Source: Apostichopus japonicus
Taxonomy: Eukaryota; Echinodermata; Holothuroidea; Aspidochirotida; Stichopodidae
Assembly: GCF_037975245.1 (NCBI RefSeq)
Contig: NC_092572.1
Span: 28,689,989-28,753,988, forward strand
Direction: 5' to 3'
Length of the DNA stretch: 64,000 nt
Position 1 is the first letter of the stretch. Every line of letters starts with the position of its first letter. The notes under the pieces were generated by a model that saw only the letters and a list, made by a program, of their open reading frames with translations, was not told the DNA's origin and did no database searches. Both the position numbers and the translations under genes were made by a program. This document shows, in pieces, positions 13,001 to 21,925 of the stretch.

Positions 13001-16000
13001 CTTCCTGTGATGAGGACGATTCGGTGGATGAAAGCTCTCATCTGATGAGCTCAAGTCAAGGTCTGAGAAAGCAAGTTTATGAACCAAAATTTGTTTAAAT
13101 CATTTAATAATTAAAAGAGAAAAAAGAAAAGAGACGTAGTAACTTTTTCATTTCAGTTGTGGATGTGTTTAATGTCAGGGGTTCCCTGGTATTCATTTTG
13201 TGAGGTGACGGATTCTTTGATTTTTTCCGAAAAAATATTACCAACATCGCCACCTCACTGTTTTCAGAGGAATAAAAAAAATGCAATGATTTGCAATCCA
13301 ACTTGTTAAAACCATCCCATCACTGAAAAATTGGCTGTGAGTAGTAAATAATAGCAACAAATGAAAGTTCTTCTGCCTATTTAACATAGCAATTTTATCT
13401 AATTTATTGAGATGATCATGATTGACATTAGGATGTTTCAGAAACTTTTCTGGGCAACCATGCCTACACCAGGCTTGGAGAGTAGAGGTACAGCAAGAGT
13501 TTGAGTACGAGCTCCCCTTGGTGTGTGTACCAGCACTAGTACAATGGTTTAAGTACAATAATTTTGTGTTAGCTCATATTTAATTACTGGAAATGAGTTC
13601 AAATCAACAAGTCCAAGTACAGAGCAACAATACTAAGAATAGGGGTAGGAGTTTGCAAGGCTTTACCTCTGAAAGTTGTCATGATCTATCAATGTAGTGC
13701 TTCGTTTGGGTTTGTCATGGTCGGCAAGTTCCTTTTGATCGTTGATTAGCATTTATCTCTTTTAGTGTAACAAACCTGTAATATATCGCACTGTGTGTGC
13801 TTGCAATTAAAACTTATACAGTTGTAGGTATTTTAATGCTGAGTAATGACTGGAAACATTTCTCCAAAGTTCCCAAATCTCTCAAATCCAAAGCCCATGG
13901 TAGAGGTTACTGTACCTGAAGGTTCATACCTTCCCTATCGATTCATCATTATTAGACTTTCGTTTTGCCTCTGATCCTACAGTTTAAGTTGTGATAGGTA
14001 TTATTGAGTTATGAATATTCATGAAGATGTAAATACAAACAGCCATTCAAAAAGTTTAATCCCTTCCATGATTGCATATCACTCACTTAAGTCTAAAAAC
14101 CCCACGCGACTCTTAATCCCTGATCACTCTACATGAAGACCTGTCATATACTGGGGGTTTTCCCTTGATTTTGAGATTGTTAGTTTGATATTTACCTGGT
14201 TCAGATCTATGAGTAGAGGGTGTTACATTAATGTTATCGATCAGGGCTACCACATTCATGTTTCCATTCAACTCCCCCTCCCCCACACTGGTTTGATATT
14301 TACCTGGTTCAGATCCAAGAGTACAGGGTGTTACATTAATGTTATCGATTGGGGCTACCACATTCATGTTTCCATTCAACCCCCCCCTCCCCCACACTGG
14401 TTTGATATTTACCTGGTTCAGATCCAAGAATAGAGAGTGTTACATTAATGTTATCGATCAGGGCTACCACATTCATGTTTCCATTCAACCCCCCCACTTC
14501 CACCCACTATTTACCTGGTTTGATATTTATCTGGTTCAGATCTAAGAGTAGAGGGTGTTACATTAATGTTATCTATCAGGGCTACCACATTCATGTTTCC
14601 ATTCAACCCCCCCCCACACTATTTACCTGGTTTGATATTTACCTGGTTCAGATCTAAGAGTAGAGGGTGTTACAGTTATGTTATCGATCAGGGCTACCAC
14701 ATTCATGTTTCCATTCAACCCCCCCTCCCCCACACTTTTTACTTGGTTTGATATTTACCTGGTTCAGATCTAAGTGTAGAGGGTGTTATCGATCAGGGCT
14801 GCCACATTCATGTTTCCATTCAGCCCCCCTCCCCAACACTATTTACCTGGTTTGATATTTACCTGGTTCAGATCTAAGAGTAGAGGGTGTTACATTAATG
14901 TTGTCTATCAGGGCTACCACATTCATGTTTCTATTCAACCCCCCCCTTCCCCACACTATTTACCTGGTTTGATATTAACCTGGTTCAGATCTAAGAGTAG
15001 AGGGTGTTACAGTAATGTTATTGATCAGGGCTACCACATTCATGTTTCCATTCAACCCCCCCCTTCCCCCACTTCCCCACACGATTTACCTGGATAGATA
15101 TTTACCTGGTTCAGATCCAAGAATAGAGAGTGTTACATTAATGTTATTGATCAGGGCTACCACATTCATGTTTCCATGCAACCCCTCTCCCCTCCCCCAC
15201 ACTATTTACCTGGTTTGATATTTACCTGGTTCAGATCTTAGAGTAGAGGCTGTTACATTAATGTTATCTATCAGGGCTACCACATTCATTTTTCCATTCA
15301 ACCCCCCCCCCCCTTCCCCACACTATTTACCTGGTTTGATATTTACCTGGTTCAGATCTTAGAGTAGAGGCTGTTACATTAATGTTATCTATCAGGGCTA
15401 CCACATTCGTGTTTCCATTCAACCCCTCCCCACTCCCCCACACTATTTACCTGGTTTGATATTTACCTGGTTCAGATCTAAGAGTAGAGGCTGTTACATT
15501 AATGTTATCTATCAGGGCTACCACATTCATGTTTCCATTCAACATAGCCAACGATCTTGCTGTGTCACCTCTTTTGTTCTTGACCTTCACATCCACACCC
15601 TTTAAAAAAGAGGGGAAAATATGAAACAGAATTAAACAATGAAAAACAACATGTGAAAGGAAGATGACAATTGATTAAAACAAAGGAAAAAGTGGAAGGT
15701 TTATGAAAAGTTCAAGCAGCATGAAAAGTGTTTAGAGAGAAGAGCAAAGATTGCAGTCAATTTACATTTAGTTTTGTAGCTTAAAATTCCATTTCCAGGT
15801 TGAAGTTTATATGATTTCCTAGTATAAATGGACACCCATTTTGTCTGTCTAAAATTTATGTCTTTATGTACTGAAAGAATAATCTCGAGTTCAACAATCA
15901 ATTACATTAGTCCGCCCCAGATCTGTTAAACACACAGTAAGAGACTCTTAATAAAAATTTTAAAAATCCATTAATTTTTGTTATTCTTTATTTTTTTAAT

Positions 16001-19000
16001 CTGAATTATTTTTTTTTCTCCGAAAATAATGATTTGACCAACAATATGGCATTCAATAAATTAAGACCAATTTTTTTTCCAGCACAGTTTATGCCACTAA
16101 ATTTGACACATTTTGGTCATAACTAATATAATTCGGTTCAAGGCATATTAACTTACAATTCCCTGTAACTATTGGTTAGCTTCACTTGTGTTGTGGTGAA
16201 TTTTTCGATGATAGATTTATAATAGAGTGCAATTGTCAATGGCTATGACAACAATTTATTTCCAGCAATTGTGTACAGTACATGAATGTTTAACAAGGTA
16301 TAAACGAATATTTTGATAATCAATACAATCTAGAGAGACAAGTACAAAGAAGAAAAAAACATTCATCATGTTAATTGATATGCAATATTAAAGCTATACA
16401 AATGCATGGAAAAGGAGCAAAATAGAAGCGCAATGGTTAAAAAATATTTTCCCCATTTGAATATTATAAATATATATATATATTTACTGGAGAGAAATTG
16501 GTAAAAGGAAACAAAACTCCAAAACAAGAATTAAATAATATAAAAAAAAAATATATATAAAAAAAATGAATTTGTCACAATTCAATACAGTAAAAATTGT
16601 AAGAAATTAGTTTTGGCATTGATAAGTTGACAATAGACTTTTTCATATCTATTTTTAAAAGAGTTCAAGGTTGAGGCTGACTTAATTATAATATCTAATG
16701 AGTTCCAGAGTTTAACCCCAGATATGGAAAACTGTTTATTCCTTGTCCTCGCATAATTTACATAGAGTGCAATTTTGTCTTATCATGCAAAAACAATATA
16801 TTGTAAAATCGTCAGTAGTACCCCAGTATAGTTTATGTCTAGTGCCACCAAATTCTGTTCATGCCTTTAATTTGCATGTTATGCTAATATACATCTAGCA
16901 TTAAGTTTTTATTCTTTGTAAAAACCGAAAGTAATCATTTAGAACTATCAGAGCTGTCACGATGAAAAGACTTTCCTTTTTGTTGTCATTCATTATTTCA
17001 CATTCTTCTTTACGATCCAGGGACCGATGCTACAAGCCAATTCTAATGTGTTTGTACCATGTTTGTGCTGCAAACATCAAACGTGTGAGATTATTTTTGC
17101 TTCGTGCATGAGCGATGTTATGAAGAAAAAACGAACAGTTGAATACTGAATCTGGATGGTAACAGTAACATATATGGTAACAGCATCACAGATGGTAACA
17201 CCATCATTGATAACCTTGGTTTTGGTTGATATGACTTATGTAATGTTAGAAATAACAAATAAAATAAATAAATATTTGCTTTTTATATAGCGCTTTATAC
17301 CAGCGATAGGTCTGAAAGCGCTATACAGACATTATATTACCCCTGGTCAATGATAACCTGTCCCAGAGACAATCCCTCCAGTCGGCAGCAGTTATATACT
17401 GTGCCCAATGACAAGTTACCTCACAGGTACCCATTTAACCCCTGGGTGGAATGAGGCAAGTGACAGGCTTGGATCACAAGTCCGACGCCTTAGCGAATTG
17501 GCCACCACGCTCTCACGCTCAATAACAGCCAGCTAGCTCATGAAAACCCAACTTAACACTTTCATTTATTTATACATTTTTTCCTCTACAACATCAATAC
17601 AGAAAGTGAAAGAACATACAGTATAAGCAATGATAAACATCGAAGAGGAAAGATGTTAAAAAAAGAAAGGAAACATGTTTAAAATTTAAAAAAAAAAATC
17701 TTTGTGCATGAGCTTGACATGTGTACACTCCTGAAGCAAAATAGTAAGCCAAGAAAAGATATAAAACATAAGCAAAAATAAGAAAGAAAGTGAGGAATAC
17801 AACTAATACAGTTAACCCCCCCACCACCCCTATCCACCCCCTTCCCCATACCCTCCCCTGAAGAAGCAACCTGGATGGTCTTTTGCATTAGCTTAAAGAG
17901 GTTTCTTCGTAAAGGTTTTCTTCTACAAACTAGGAACTATAAATATATCTGACTCAACATTCTTGTAAATGACTTTCACAGAGAAACTTGTACGGGTGAG
18001 TTAACATCATTGCTATGCCTTCAAACTAACAGCGGAAATGGACGGAAAAAAAGAAAAGTTGAATAATTTTCACTTTAGTATTAAAGGAATGCTTAAAGCA
18101 TTATCAATATGCGGGAAAGATGATGTGACCCGCTAATGTCTTTTTTTGGGGGGTTTTCCTCTTTTCATGCGCAATGGAAAAAAAAAGAGTGCTCAATTGA
18201 TAACATTGTGGATAGAAAGAGGGATGAAAATAGACACATCAAACTAATACCTTTTCTAGTAAATAATTGACAATGGTTTCATGACCTTCTGCTGCTGCTA
18301 GCATCAATGGCGTGACTCTCAGATTAAATTCCCTGTCGGAAAAATAGAAAGAAAAGAAAGATATAACGGATTAAGCCTTCATTACAAACAGATACCAAAG
18401 ATGAATCTTCCATCTGCTCCACCAAAATGTGTTCTCTTTACCTACAACAAACAACACAAAATCTTCCAAATTAAGTAGCAGTAGCAACATACAAACAGAT
18501 ATTAAATAGCTAGCTAGTCCTTTAGCTAGTTTTTTTCTTCTTTTGTTCATTATGTGCTATTACTTTTAACACTATACTACACAAAAGATTTCAAGGATTA
18601 ACTATTGCTCATTTAAATTTTCAAATCTTCTGTCATCATGTTTACACAAGAGTTTCACTATTGACCTCTGTTGACCTCATGTGACCATAACATGCACACA
18701 AACCATTACATGCACAAGCCATTGCCATCGCATGGATTCATGTGGCTTTTTTCTTGCAATTCTCTTGAACGGTTCATAAATAGGAGCACTCATGATGTAC
18801 AGGGAATTTAATACTGGTCAAAGCTTAACTGATCTTGTTTGTCTCAGGAAAAGACAGGGTAACATAAAAACAATGTGTTCATTGCACACGGAGTGTTCAA
18901 GAATCTATTGATACCACTGTTCCAGTTCACAGTTTCCTCAAAATACCTACGTTCTGTGGATATATGTTCTGTTAAAGGAATCTATTACTGCCGTCTAATT

Positions 19001-21641
19001 TCACAGTTTCCTCAAATACCTACGTTCTGTGGAAATATGTTCTGTTAAAGGAATCTATTACTGCTGTCCAATTTCACAGTTTCCTCAAATACCTACGTTC
19101 TGTGGAAATATCTTCTGTAAAAAGAATCTATTACTACCGTCCAATTTCAAAGTTTCCTCAAATACCTACGTTCTGTGGATATATGTTCTGTTAAAGGAAT
19201 CTATTACTGCCGTCTAATTTCACAGTTTCCTCAAAAACCTACATTCTGTGGATATATGTTCTGTTAAAGGAATCTATTACTGCCGTCTAATTTCACAGTC
19301 TCCTCTAATACCTACGTTCTGTGGAAATATGTTCTGTTAAAGGAATCTATTACTGCTGTCCAATTTCACAGTTTCCTCAAATACCTACATTCTGTGGAAA
19401 TATGTTCTGTTAAAGGAATCTATTACTACTGTATAATGTCACAGTTTCCTCAAATACCTACGTTCTGTGGATATCTGCACCCAGGTCTGCCATGAGCTGT
19501 ACAACTTTCAGGTGTCCGGAGTAGGTAGCGTGGAAAAGAGCCGTCCAACCTCGTTCATTTGGAATGTCTAATTTTGCCCCATTCTGGACAGATAAAACAG
19601 GAAAAACAATCAGCTTGTAACCCCTTTAAAGCATGTCTTTCACATGTTTTGACCACAAGACCTCCAACAACCAAGACCTCCATCGCCACCATCATTTCTC
19701 ATCAATAATAGTTGCCAGACCAAATTCAGCACAAGAATAGGCCTAGCATAGACCTTTGACAAACCCCCGAATAGTTACTGGTTTGGGGATTTACGAGCAA
19801 CGATATTTACCTGTCTGCCTCTGCGAATCATCCGCTTTGAAAACACTTCTGTGATAGAATTTTGGATTCCACACATCCACAACACATGGATGCTTTTAAT
19901 TTATCATATTCTTCAAGTGAAAATGAAACATTGTGTTGCCTCTGTTCAACGCATCTCCTAACGATTGAAATTGATACTTTTGTTAAAACTAATATATATA
20001 TATCTATTATACTCTGGTTCACTTAAAAGAAGCGAAAGTAACACTGCTACTTATTTAAGTCCTTCTATCAATTAGGTGTCTATGGTTGTTCTAACACTTA
20101 ACTTTTACTTCATGTGGCACACTGATATCCATACTAAAGTTTTAATAACAAGTTGTTCCGTGTCTCTTATAGAAGTAAAAATAATCATCTTCAGTAAGAA
20201 ACTACAGTATACTGTATATGACAAAGGAGATACTTTAATGACGGTGTTCCCCCTTGATGGACCCCTCTGGCACATGCCTAACAAACTCTCCCTAAGTGTG
20301 TAAATCATGCATGTTTTACAGGTACTTTCACCCTTTGTTGATTCTTGGATGTTTAGATTCCTTCTGCATACAGAGAGAATAAGCACTGTGTATATTAATG
20401 TCTGTGTAAAAGTAAAAGTTGGCCTGACGTTTCGATCCTAGCAGGATCTTCTTCAGAGGCTAAATGACAAGTAACGGTAACAGAAGGGACAAAAACATGC
20501 ACAGAATACAGACAGGTTAATTAGCATGGTGAACACAAAGAGATAGATGTAAGGGGATTAGTAGACAAGGGATGGAGAGGAGAAAGATTATATATATTAA
20601 TTCCTATTAGGATTCATCTCTCCTTATGTTAGTGTGGGCTGCATATTCCAAAAGCTAAATCACATCTGGATATTTACAAGCTATAAGCTTACCTGTCTCC
20701 TCACAACCTACATAGCACACAGATCCGATGGAAAAACAACGTCCACACAAAAAACACGTTGAGGCACTTCTGGTGGTACAGTAGAATGTAGTGGTATCGT
20801 AGAACCAGAGTGCTAATGTTGTGGGTATACAGGTAAGCGAGACGAAGTACATGATGCTTTCCTATACCTATTATTGCTATGTCTTCTAATCTTTGTTTCA
20901 CATGAACTTTGACATCAGTGCCAACAAACCCTCTACATTCATGAATACCCTAGTGTTCTTTTCCCTTTACTTGCCTGGTGTAGGAAGTAAGCCACACTCT
21001 CATTGCCGCAGCTTGCCGCAAGCATCAGTGGTGTTGTGCCAGACTCCGTTCCTATGTTAACGTCCACCTTAGTGTCCAGGAGTAGGTTTACTATGTTGTC
21101 GTGTCCAATGTAGCTGGCATACATCAAAGGTGTCCACTCCCCTCTGTTCTTTCTGTTTGGGTCAGTGTCTGGCCTGAAAGGAAACGGACAAACCTCAGAG
21201 ATGTAACCCAATTGGAGGTGGGACCTTGGTGTGAAGAGGTGGCTCCTGAGAGGAAGGGAGTGGAGGTTGGGTGGGGGAGAGACCTGTATGTAGCTTGGGT
21301 GGGAAAAGTGAAGAACATTCACAGCTCAGGAAATGTAAGCTTACATGCACAAGCACAGATCAAGAAATGTAAGACTACAGGAGATTTCTGCCAGCTTCCG
21401 CTACCATGAGTAAAACTGATAGAAGACAAAGAATGGATTTGGTTTATTACCTTGCAAGCAGCTCTTTCACAAAGTCATAATCACCCAGAGAAGCTGCTGT
21501 GTGCAAGTCTAATGGAATGGGGTCAAAGGTCACATCATCATGGAGTGATTCATTCCAGCCAATCCACATTGAGAGGCTCTTATCCAGGAAGTCTGACTCA
21601 CTGCTGGCTTCATCACTGACGGTATCCAGAGGTTGCTCCAT
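6561..21641 (-). CDS. ANKS3: ANKS3 orthologue, ankyrin-repeat and SAM-domain protein (whole coding span)
   Basis: About 850 residues in about 11 coding exons. Six ankyrin repeats (about residues 45-235) are followed by a conserved LSSSDES block, a long Ser-rich low-complexity linker, a SAM domain (about 503-568, [20 protein letters not shown]), a coiled coil (about 570-690) and a helical C-terminal block. Human ANKS3 (about 650 residues) has the same order and closely matching blocks; the extra length here is mostly linker and C-terminal region. Known family role: a ciliary scaffold that binds ANKS6, BICC1 and NEK7 and is linked to left-right patterning and nephronophthisis. The ATG at 21641 is chosen because it precedes the conserved SDEAS...SLSMW block and an in-frame stop lies upstream. 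Exons 1-9 join in perfect phase; the exon 10 joins are uncertain. Three introns start with splice-donor minisatellites. Confidence 0.93.
7399..7516 (-). CDS. ANKS3: ANKS3 probable coding exon 10 (boundaries uncertain)
   Basis: An open frame codes a coiled-coil-like stretch ([20 protein letters not shown], then QLSKIVDEP) before a plausible donor CCG|GTAAAT. The acceptor CGAAG|A is the one compatible with exon 9 (phase 2), but its polypyrimidine tract is poor. The donor leaves phase 0, whereas the strong acceptor of the last exon needs phase 2. Either a small exon is missing between them, another donor is used, or this exon is not in the main transcript. Confidence 0.5.
7891..8687 (-). repeat. 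105-bp minisatellite carrying the exon 9 end and splice donor
   Basis: Seven to eight direct units, each 105 bp (start marker CTGTGACAGAGGG at 7891, 7995, 8100, 8205, 8310, 8415, 8520, 8625). The unit at the exon side is genuine ANKS3 exon 9 sequence plus donor AG|GTAAGT. Six further donor boxes lie at exact 105-bp steps down to 7961; five keep the core AGGTAAGT and the one nearest the exon (8491-8500) reads AGATAAGT. Because 105 is a multiple of three, long spurious open frames appear on both strands. Confidence 0.92.
8598..8770 (-). CDS. ANKS3: ANKS3 coding exon 9 (coiled coil)
   Basis: 173 bases; acceptor TTTTTACTTAG|ATG and donor GTTAG|GTAAGT, phase 2. Encodes [40 protein letters not shown] and a final helix ending MYDHVR. 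The ELR.VVE.CL.E.R block matches the human coiled coil. The last roughly 90 bases are the first unit of the 105-bp array. Confidence 0.9.
9612..9695 (+). repeat. tRNA-like SINE head
   Basis: A box A-like TAGCATTTAGAGTGTC is followed about 35 bases later by a box B-like GATTTGAATCC. This is the internal pol III promoter arrangement of tRNA-derived SINEs. It lies in ANKS3 intron 8, on the strand opposite to the gene. Box spacing resembles the head at 21838-21925, which may be the same family. Confidence 0.5.
10070..10211 (-). CDS. ANKS3: ANKS3 coding exon 8 (end of SAM, start of coiled coil)
   Basis: 142 bases; acceptor TTGTTGTCAG|A and donor CAGGAG|GTAACA, phase 0. Encodes [20 protein letters not shown] and then a heptad-like helix ([20 protein letters not shown]). 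The GPRRKM..AIARWHS stretch closes the SAM domain and matches human ANKS3. Confidence 0.93.
11017..11779 (-). CDS. ANKS3: ANKS3 coding exon 7 (Ser-rich linker and most of the SAM domain)
   Basis: 763 bases coding residues 294-546. It opens with an acidic/Ser-rich segment ([18 protein letters not shown]), runs through a low-complexity Ser/Gly stretch, and ends in the SAM domain with [20 protein letters not shown] and [14 protein letters not shown]. The donor is ATCAA|GTGAGT, phase 2, splitting the SAM domain at the same Gly-Ile as in the vertebrate protein. Confidence 0.93.
12913..13062 (-). CDS. ANKS3: ANKS3 coding exon 6 (conserved LSSSDES block)
   Basis: 150 bases; acceptor CTTTCTCAG|AC and donor CTCAG|GTAAGT, phase 1 to phase 1. 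Encodes [20 protein letters not shown], then [20 protein letters not shown] and [10 protein letters not shown]. The SSSDES motif and the basic stretch with GPSIQDGP match the segment following the ankyrin repeats in vertebrate ANKS3. Confidence 0.92.
14165..15545 (-). repeat. 104-122-bp minisatellite carrying the exon 5 end and splice donor
   Basis: Twelve units in tandem; the unit nearest 15.5 kb is the genuine 3' end of ANKS3 exon 5. Each unit repeats about 75 bases of coding sequence (encoding [15 protein letters not shown] and then SEPG) followed by the donor CCAG|GTAAAT and a poly-C/poly-G tract whose length causes most of the unit variation. Donor boxes lie near 14195, 14302, 14411, 14529, 14641, 14757, 14861, 14979, 15095, 15215, 15341 and 15461. 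Most units carry a second CCAGGTAAAT 16 bp further on. Confidence 0.93.
15467..15599 (-). CDS. ANKS3: ANKS3 coding exon 5 (end of the ankyrin array)
   Basis: 133 bases; acceptor TTTTTTAAAG|GGT, phase 0. Encodes [20 protein letters not shown] followed by [19 protein letters not shown] and LRSEP, matching human ankyrin repeat 6 and the segment after it. The donor is CCAG|GTAAAT, phase 1, which completes an Asp codon with exon 6. About 75 coding bases of the exon 3' end plus the donor are repeated eleven more times in the following intron. Confidence 0.93.
15601..18250. other. ANKS3 intron 4
   Basis: AT-rich intron with no additional coding signal. It contains the SINE at 17262-17520 and, near 16640-16800, a segment (AATGAGTTCCAGAGTTTA) typical of dispersed marine-invertebrate repeats. 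Confidence 0.6.
17262..17520 (-). repeat. tRNA-derived SINE, box B region deleted
   Basis: On the minus strand it starts with GTGGTGGCCAATTCGCTAAGG (box A-like) and GTCGGACTTGTGATCC, continues through TTGCCTC..CCACCCAGGGG and TAAATGGGTACCTG, and ends with AGCGCTATATAAA before a TAAATAAATA tail. It shares the module order of the SINE at 61680-62050 but lacks the box B segment. It lies in ANKS3 intron 4. Confidence 0.65.
18251..18332 (-). CDS. ANKS3: ANKS3 coding exon 4 (ankyrin repeat 5)
   Basis: 82 bases; acceptor TTCCGACAG|GG and donor AAAAG|GTATTA, entering in phase 2 and leaving in phase 0. Encodes [20 protein letters not shown] and then VNYLLEK, a canonical ankyrin helix pair. Confidence 0.9.
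18920..19475 (-). repeat. 73-bp minisatellite carrying the exon 3 end and splice donor
   Basis: Eight units at 72-74-bp spacing (CTACGTTCTGTGG or its variants near 18950, 19023, 19095, 19168, 19241, 19313, 19387 and 19460). The last is the genuine ANKS3 exon 3 end with donor AAC|GTAGGT. Each unit contains about 12 exon bases, the donor, and on the minus strand a tract TTCCTTTAACAG resembling a 3' splice site 18 bases before the donor. Confidence 0.92.
19462..19583 (-). CDS. ANKS3: ANKS3 coding exon 3 (ankyrin repeat 4)
   Basis: 122 bases; acceptor CTGTCCAG|AAT, phase 0. Encodes [20 protein letters not shown] and continues with [20 protein letters not shown], collinear with human ankyrin repeat 4. 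The donor is AAC|GTAGGT, phase 2. Using the next GT, 4 bp downstream, would place TAG in frame. The exon end and its donor recur in the adjacent 73-bp array. Confidence 0.92.
20400..20480 (-). repeat. Fragment of a dispersed retroelement-type repeat
   Basis: On the minus strand it reads CTGAAGAAGATCCTGCTAGG followed by ATCGAAACGTCAGGCC, a phrase found in many dispersed elements of marine invertebrate genomes. It is a short fragment within ANKS3 intron 2, and its class cannot be fixed from this piece. Confidence 0.4.
20975..21173 (-). CDS. ANKS3: ANKS3 coding exon 2 (ankyrin repeats 1-3), GC donor
   Basis: 199 bases coding residues 65-130, with the ankyrin signatures [20 protein letters not shown] and [14 protein letters not shown]. 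The acceptor is CTTTCAG|G. The donor that keeps frame and protein homology is CAG|GCAAGT at 20974, a GC rather than GT donor, phase 0. The other option, the GT four bases further on, gives the wrong phase for exon 3. Confidence 0.9.
21451..21641 (-). CDS. ANKS3: ANKS3 coding exon 1
   Basis: Encodes residues 1-63 plus two bases. It contains the conserved N-terminal block [18 protein letters not shown] and the first ankyrin helices ([19 protein letters not shown]). The donor is AAG|GTAATA, phase 2. A possible splice acceptor (TTTGCAG at 21704-21698) lies 57 bases before the ATG, so the 5' UTR may be split. Two out-of-frame upstream ATGs occur in that 56-base leader. Confidence 0.9.
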
Positions 21642-21837
21642 CCCCCAGACCACTCTTTGGTAACCTACTTGACAGATTTTCCCATGAGAACATCAGCCTG
21701 CAAATGGGAAATGTACAAGAACATTGGTGAAATATGAAACTTTCACAATTGTAGAGACTGTGTAATTAATCTCCCACCTATGATGCACACTGATATGCAT
21801 GTATATAAATTTAAATCGTAATGAGTTGGAAAATCCA

Positions 21838-21925
21838 GAACTGTTAAAAGCCTTCCAGCCTCCACCAGGATTCGAATCCGGGCCTCCAGCTTTATATGCA
21901 GACACCCTAACCACCAGGCTATGGA
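21838..21925 (-). repeat. tRNA-like SINE head or tRNA pseudogene
   Basis: The minus strand carries box A-like TAGCCTGGTGGTTAGGGTG and a perfect box B GATTCGAATCC at typical spacing. No convincing full cloverleaf closes around it, so a SINE head is preferred over a functional tRNA. It lies about 200 bp upstream of the ANKS3 start codon. Confidence 0.55.

Noticed and set aside
14113..15218. Series of 60-105-codon frames on both strands
   Set aside because: All fall inside the exon 5 minisatellite. Plus-strand peptides are antisense; minus-strand ones are duplicated exon end plus intron.
17594..17888. 91- and 69-codon minus-strand frames
   Set aside because: Low-complexity Phe/Leu-rich peptides from A/T-rich and C-rich DNA inside ANKS3 intron 4, with no splice sites in phase.
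21838..21925. Functional tRNA gene
   Set aside because: Boxes A and B are good but a complete cloverleaf with paired acceptor and anticodon stems could not be drawn.
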